Assembly: GCA_019307645.1 (NCBI GenBank)
Contig: JAFDJF010000030.1
Location: 1 to 10,039 of the forward strand
Reading direction: 5' to 3'
Source: Deltaproteobacteria bacterium
Lineage (GTDB): Bacteria; Desulfobacterota; DSM-4660; Desulfatiglandales; Desulfatiglandaceae
DNA: 10,039 bases
Under the pieces are notes generated by a model that was given only the letters and a program-made list of their open reading frames with translations, had not been told where the DNA came from and did no database searches. Position numbers and translations under genes: made by a program. Each line of letters begins with the position of its first letter. Position 1 is the first letter of the stretch. Positions 7,526-10,039 of this stretch are shown one piece after another.

Positions 7526-8100
7526 TGTAGGGCGCCTCCCTTTGAGAGAAACTGCTTCATGAGTTCTGGTCCGTCTTTTGTCAAGATAGATTCAGGATGA
7601 AACTGTACCCCTTCCACGTTGTATTTCCGATGCCTTATGCCCATAATCTCTCCCTCTTCGGTCCAGGCACTTATCTCAAGGCTATCCGGAAGGGAATGCC
7701 TCACAACCATAAGAGAATGGTAACGGATAGCCTCAAAGGGGTTGGGCAACCCTTGAAAGATGGTCCGATCATCGTGAAAGATAAACGAACTCTTGCCGTG
7801 CATGATCCGGTCTGCCCTGACGATATTCCCACCAAATGCAGCGGCAATGGACTGGTGGCCAAGGCAGACTCCCATGACAGGAATCTTTGATGCAAAATAG
7901 CGAATTGCCTCAACAGAAATTCCGGCCTCCTTTGGCGTACATGGACCCGGAGAAATAACGAGCTCTGAAGGCTCCAGATTCTCTATGCCTGCCAGATCTA
8001 TTTTGTCATTACGAAAAACCCTGACCTCGTGATTCATTTTTTCAATCATCTGGACCAGGTTGTATGTAAAGGAGTCGTAGTTGTCAATAAGGACAATCAT
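7522..8100 (-). CDS. trpG: Anthranilate synthase component II (glutamine amidotransferase)
   Basis: This 192-residue class I glutamine amidotransferase supplies ammonia to TrpE. It opens with IDNYDSFTYNLVQ, followed by the oxyanion-region motif SPGPCTPKEAG (50-60). The nucleophile elbow is GVCLGHQ, with catalytic Cys79, and His168 and Glu170 in GVQFHPES complete the triad. It is a stand-alone domain, not fused to TrpD or TrpE, and full length. It could in principle also serve p-aminobenzoate synthase, as some TrpG/PabA proteins do, but its place between trpE and trpD points to tryptophan. The start overlaps the trpE stop by one base and its TGA overlaps the trpD ATG (ATGA), so the three genes are probably translationally coupled. 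Confidence 0.97.
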   Translation of the reverse strand: MIVLIDNYDSFTYNLVQMIEKMNHEVRVFRNDKIDLAGIENLEPSELVISPGPCTPKEAGISVEAIRYFASKIPVMGVCLGHQSIAAAFGGNIVRADRIMHGKSSFIFHDDRTIFQGLPNPFEAIRYHSLMVVRHSLPDSLEISAWTEEGEIMGIRHRKYNVEGVQFHPESILTKDGPELMKQFLSKGGALQ

Positions 8101-9572
8101 TATGCTTTTACCCTTTCAATGGCCCTGAACATGGCGCCACCTTTTCGCAAGGTTTCCTCGTATTCCCCCTCAGGGGATGAGTCCGCCACGATGCCCGCTC
8201 CCACCTGGATGGAGAGCCGGTTCTTGATAACAGCAATGGTGCGGATCGTAATGCAGAAATCCATGTTACCGTTAAAGGCGAAATAGCCCACTGCCCCTGC
8301 ATAAGGCCCCCTGGCCGTGGGCTCCAGTTCGCTGATGATTTCCATGGCCCTTATTTTAGGCGCCCCGGAAACTGTCCCGGCAGGAAAGGCAGACATAAAC
8401 AGATCATAACTGTCCATATCCGGTTTCAATATCCCTTCCACCGATGAAACAATGTGCATTACGTGGGAGTAACGTTCCACGACCATGAGATCGGGTACGG
8501 TGACAGAGCCTGCAACCGCCACCTTGCCCACATCATTTCTTCCCAGATCAACCAGCATGATGTGTTCTGCCCGTTCCTTGGGGTCGGATATGAGCTCTTC
8601 TTCAAGGGCCAGATCTGCCTCCTGGGTGTTACCCCTTGGCTTTGTGCCCGCGATGGGCCTGAGGTCAATCTTTCGGTCGGTAAGTCGGACCAGGATTTCA
8701 GGTGATGCGCCGATCAGTTTTATTTCCCCGAAATTAAGGTAAAACATATAGGGAGACGGATTGACACTCCGCAGATTTCGATAAAGGAGAAAGTCTTCAC
8801 CGGATAGCTCGCCTGAAAATCGTTGGGAGAGCACAACCTGAATAATATCCCCGGCAACAATATAGTCTTTCGCTTTTCGCACCACTGCTTCAAATTCCTC
8901 TTTCTTGAAGTTTGGCTGAAGCTCAGACAGGGAAAAGTCGTCACTTTTTGAGTAAACGGGAAGCGGTCTGCCAAGTTCCTCCTTCATCTCCTCAATTTCT
9001 TGACATGCCTGTGAATAGACCTCTTCCAGGTCTTCTCCGTTCCGTAACCGGGCGAAGGTCACCACAGTCATTCTGTGTTTAAAATGGTCAAAGACAATAA
9101 GGCGTTGCGAGGATGTAAAAAGGCACTCCGGCACGTCCTTGTCTTCAGGTTCAAACCCGGGGAGATATTCCCATTTTCTGATAAGATCAAAATTGAAATA
9201 GCCCACCAGCCCACCCTGAAACGGGGCAAGATAATCCGACGTCACAGGCGTAAACCTGCGGCTTAAATCTCTTAAGACAAAGAGAGGATTTTGCACGTCT
9301 TTTAATATCGTTGTTTCCCCCCCCTCCTCTATCTCCACCTCCCTGCCTCTTGACATGACGACGACATAGGGTTTGTAGCCGATAAAACTGTAGCGCCCCC
9401 ATCTTTCGCCGCCCTCGGCGCTTTCCAGGAGATATGAAAAACGCTTATCCCGGATCTTCAGATAGGCTGAAACCGGTGTCTCAACGTCAGCAAGGAATTC
9501 TTCATACACAGGGATAAGATTTCCCTGCTCTGCCATCTGTTTGAATTCAGAAAAAGAAGGTTTTGTCTTCAA
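8100..9572 (-). CDS. trpE: Anthranilate synthase component I
   Basis: With TrpG it converts chorismate and glutamine-derived ammonia to anthranilate and pyruvate, the first committed step to tryptophan in the cytosol. The 490-residue length fits the family. The N-terminal domain carries the LLES motif (48-51) of the Trp feedback pocket and GRYSFIG (59-65), so feedback inhibition by tryptophan is likely. The C-terminal chorismate-binding domain (from about 224) shows GASPE (288-292), AGTKPRG (308-314), the ERAEH...DLGRND block (333-347) with the catalytic-type His337, FPAGTVSGAPK (396-406) and GAGIVADSSPEGE (458-470). These favour TrpE over PabB, as does the full trp context. Translation starts at TTG, supported by GGAG 7 nt upstream. 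Its TAA stop shares one base with the trpG ATG (TAATG), suggesting translational coupling of the two subunits. Confidence 0.97.
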   Translation of the reverse strand: MKTKPSFSEFKQMAEQGNLIPVYEEFLADVETPVSAYLKIRDKRFSYLLESAEGGERWGRYSFIGYKPYVVVMSRGREVEIEEGGETTILKDVQNPLFVLRDLSRRFTPVTSDYLAPFQGGLVGYFNFDLIRKWEYLPGFEPEDKDVPECLFTSSQRLIVFDHFKHRMTVVTFARLRNGEDLEEVYSQACQEIEEMKEELGRPLPVYSKSDDFSLSELQPNFKKEEFEAVVRKAKDYIVAGDIIQVVLSQRFSGELSGEDFLLYRNLRSVNPSPYMFYLNFGEIKLIGASPEILVRLTDRKIDLRPIAGTKPRGNTQEADLALEEELISDPKERAEHIMLVDLGRNDVGKVAVAGSVTVPDLMVVERYSHVMHIVSSVEGILKPDMDSYDLFMSAFPAGTVSGAPKIRAMEIISELEPTARGPYAGAVGYFAFNGNMDFCITIRTIAVIKNRLSIQVGAGIVADSSPEGEYEETLRKGGAMFRAIERVKA

Positions 9573-9699
9573 CGCCTGTCTCCAATAAAGGATGAATAGA
9601 AATAATCAGTTAGTCTTTACGCGAGCACTTAAATACCGGGACCAGGAAATTATCGTATTGTGATTTTCGTATCTTAACAGCTACCTGAATCCCTGCAAC
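9573..9699 (-). other. Untranslated leader between attenuator and trpE
   Basis: About 127 nt separate terminator 2 from the trpE start. I see no convincing hairpin, second leader peptide or promoter in it. The only clear signal is the Shine-Dalgarno site at its end. The length is greater than expected for a simple attenuator-to-gene gap. Confidence 0.5.
9580..9583 (-). promoter_or_regulatory. Ribosome binding site fixing the TTG start of trpE
   Basis: GGAG lies 7 nt before the TTG codon at 9572-9570. No ATG lies nearby in the trpE frame, so this site supports initiation at TTG. Confidence 0.75.
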
Positions 9700-9735
9700 A
9701 AAAAAGGCCGTGGGTTGACGTCCCACAGCCTTTTT
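9700..9735 (-). terminator. Intrinsic terminator 2 of the trp attenuator
   Basis: A 14-bp stem (9735-9722 with 9714-9701, one G-U pair) closes a 7-nt loop and ends in a run of six T residues (9705-9700). It repeats the GTGGG/CCCAC core of terminator 1 and starts about 11 nt after that terminator's T-run. It is the last stop signal before trpE and may act as a backup or as a second decision point. Confidence 0.88.
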
Positions 9736-9746
9736 AAAATTGAATT

Positions 9747-9781
9747 AAAAAAAACGTGGGTTCCTCCAGGAGAGGCCCACG
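9747..9781 (-). terminator. Intrinsic terminator 1 of the trp attenuator
   Basis: The outer stem pairs CGTGGG (9781-9776) with CCCACG (9760-9755). The inner stem pairs CCTC (9775-9772) with GAGG (9766-9763), with a 5-nt loop and a two-base AA bulge. Eight consecutive T residues follow (9754-9747). Its 5' arm is also the target of the antiterminator segment at 9816-9807. Confidence 0.88.
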
Positions 9782-9821
9782 GTTTATTGGTCGTTTTTGT
9801 TTGTTATGGTGGGACCATCTC

Positions 9822-9890
9822 CTAAAATGAGCTGTGCCACCACCAGTTGGTACGTAAAATTAAATTTTTATAGGTATTTTCAAAAGACAT
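9822..9890 (-). CDS. trpL: trp operon leader peptide, 22 aa with Trp-Trp-Trp
   Basis: This short open frame runs from ATG (9890) to TAG (9824-9822), 22 codons, and ends in RTNWWWHSSF. Three consecutive TGG codons (residues 16-18, 9845-9837) sit shortly before the stop, the usual design of a Trp-sensing leader peptide. Ribosomes stall there when charged tRNA-Trp is scarce, which changes folding of the downstream RNA. It lies between a strong promoter and two intrinsic terminators upstream of trpE. Oddly, the ATG is only 8 nt after the -10 box and has no Shine-Dalgarno sequence, so the message is probably leaderless or nearly so. There is no other ATG, GTG or TTG in frame before the Trp codons that this promoter could transcribe. 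The peptide itself is not expected to have a function after synthesis. Confidence 0.88.
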   Translation of the reverse strand: MSFENTYKNLILRTNWWWHSSF

Positions 9891-9897
9891 GAAAAGT

Positions 9898-9926
9898 ATA
9901 ATAACCCTGACCGAATTAAATGTCAA
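9898..9926 (-). promoter_or_regulatory. Sigma70-type promoter of the trp operon
   Basis: On the minus strand a perfect -35 box TTGACA (9926-9921) is followed by a 17-nt spacer and a -10 box TATTAT (9903-9898, 5 of 6 matches to consensus). The predicted transcription start is about 9890-9892, right at the ATG of the leader peptide. I see no TrpR-like CTAG-centred palindrome overlapping it, so control appears to rest on attenuation. Confidence 0.85.
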
Positions 9927-9947
9927 GGAAAAACCTTCAAAATGATC

Positions 9948-9975
9948 GGTTCAAGGTTCAGGGTTCAAGGTTCAA
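9948..9975 (+). repeat. Tandem heptamer repeat (GGTTCAA/G), four units
   Basis: Four consecutive 7-bp units read GGTTCAA, GGTTCAG, GGTTCAA, GGTTCAA. A matching four-unit array lies at 31-58 in the same orientation, on the far side of the operon. The array is about 21 bp upstream of the trp -35 box. Its function is unknown; it could be a dispersed intergenic repeat of this genome. Confidence 0.8.
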
Positions 9976-10039
9976 CGGTTATAATCGTTTATGCCCCACA
10001 CATTATTTCATAATTCGTCGGTTGGCTATATTCACCCAT
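9976..10039. other. Intergenic edge with no recognisable gene
   Basis: These last 64 bases are AT-rich. They contain a short inverted repeat (ATTAT-GAA-ATAAT on the minus strand) but no convincing coding frame, terminator or promoter. Whatever lies upstream of the trp operon begins beyond the window. Confidence 0.4.

Larger units (their letters stand above)
9700..9845 (-). promoter_or_regulatory. Ribosome-mediated trp attenuator with alternative hairpins
   Basis: The leader RNA carries complementary blocks in series. Segment 1 is the Trp codons TGGTGG (within 9845-9837). Segment 2 is GGTCCCACCA (9816-9807). Segment 3a is CGTGGGCC (9781-9774) and 4a is CCCACG (9760-9755). Segment 3b is TGTGGG (9727-9722) and 4b is CCCACGG (9714-9708). 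Visible pairings are 1:2 (6 bp), 2:3a (GG-CCCAC with GTGGGCC, one bulged U; antiterminator), 3a:4a (terminator 1), 4a:3b (6 bp including one G-U) and 3b:4b (terminator 2). A ribosome stalled at the Trp codons leaves segment 2 free to take 3a. The freed 4a can then take 3b, so both terminators could be disarmed in a chain. A ribosome at the stop codon would cover part of segment 2 and allow termination. The pairings are seen; the behaviour is inferred from known leader-peptide attenuators. Confidence 0.82.

Noticed and set aside
9846..9926. TrpR-type operator at the promoter
   Set aside because: No CTAG-centred or other strong palindrome overlaps the -35 to +1 region; ACCA/TGGT near 9842-9851 has only a 2-nt loop and lies inside trpL.

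Overview
The window holds a complete tryptophan biosynthesis operon, read right to left on the minus strand, in the order trpE-trpG-trpD-trpC-trpF-trpB-trpA. Two further genes follow in the same orientation, a LuxE-type acyl-protein synthetase and a LuxC-type acyl-CoA reductase. The seven unfused trp genes, moderate GC content, dense gene packing and tandem GGTTCAA-type repeats suggest a Gram-negative bacterium. A deltaproteobacterial/Desulfobacterota sulfate-reducer relative is my guess. The sequence alone does not prove the taxon.

Right end (about 9573-10039): a control region. A near-consensus sigma70 promoter (TTGACA, 17-nt spacer, TATTAT) is followed almost at once by a 22-codon leader peptide with three consecutive Trp codons. 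Next come two intrinsic terminators in series. Repeated CCCAC and GTGGG blocks allow alternative pairing, so this is a ribosome-mediated transcription attenuator with a tandem terminator arrangement. About 127 nt of untranslated leader then lead to a TTG-started trpE.

Middle (3036-9572): trpE and trpG make anthranilate from chorismate and glutamine. trpD adds the phosphoribosyl group, trpF isomerises it, trpC closes the indole ring, and trpA and trpB finish tryptophan. The genes overlap or nearly touch, and several use GTG or TTG starts set by good Shine-Dalgarno sites.

Left part (282-3035): a small element of about 143 bp with 17-bp terminal inverted repeats and a probable TA target duplication sits exactly at the trpA stop codon. 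Removing it in thought leaves trpA and the luxE-like gene only 12 nt apart, so the two lux-like genes were probably tightly coupled to the trp operon before the insertion. They overlap each other by ATGA. Together they look like a carboxylate-activating and reducing pair with no luciferase genes in view. Their substrate and their link to tryptophan or anthranilate are unknown, and this is the most intriguing part of the window.

Left end (1-281): no gene is visible. It contains a plus-strand terminator and four heptamer repeat units matching the four at the right end, so the whole operon lies between two copies of the same short tandem repeat.
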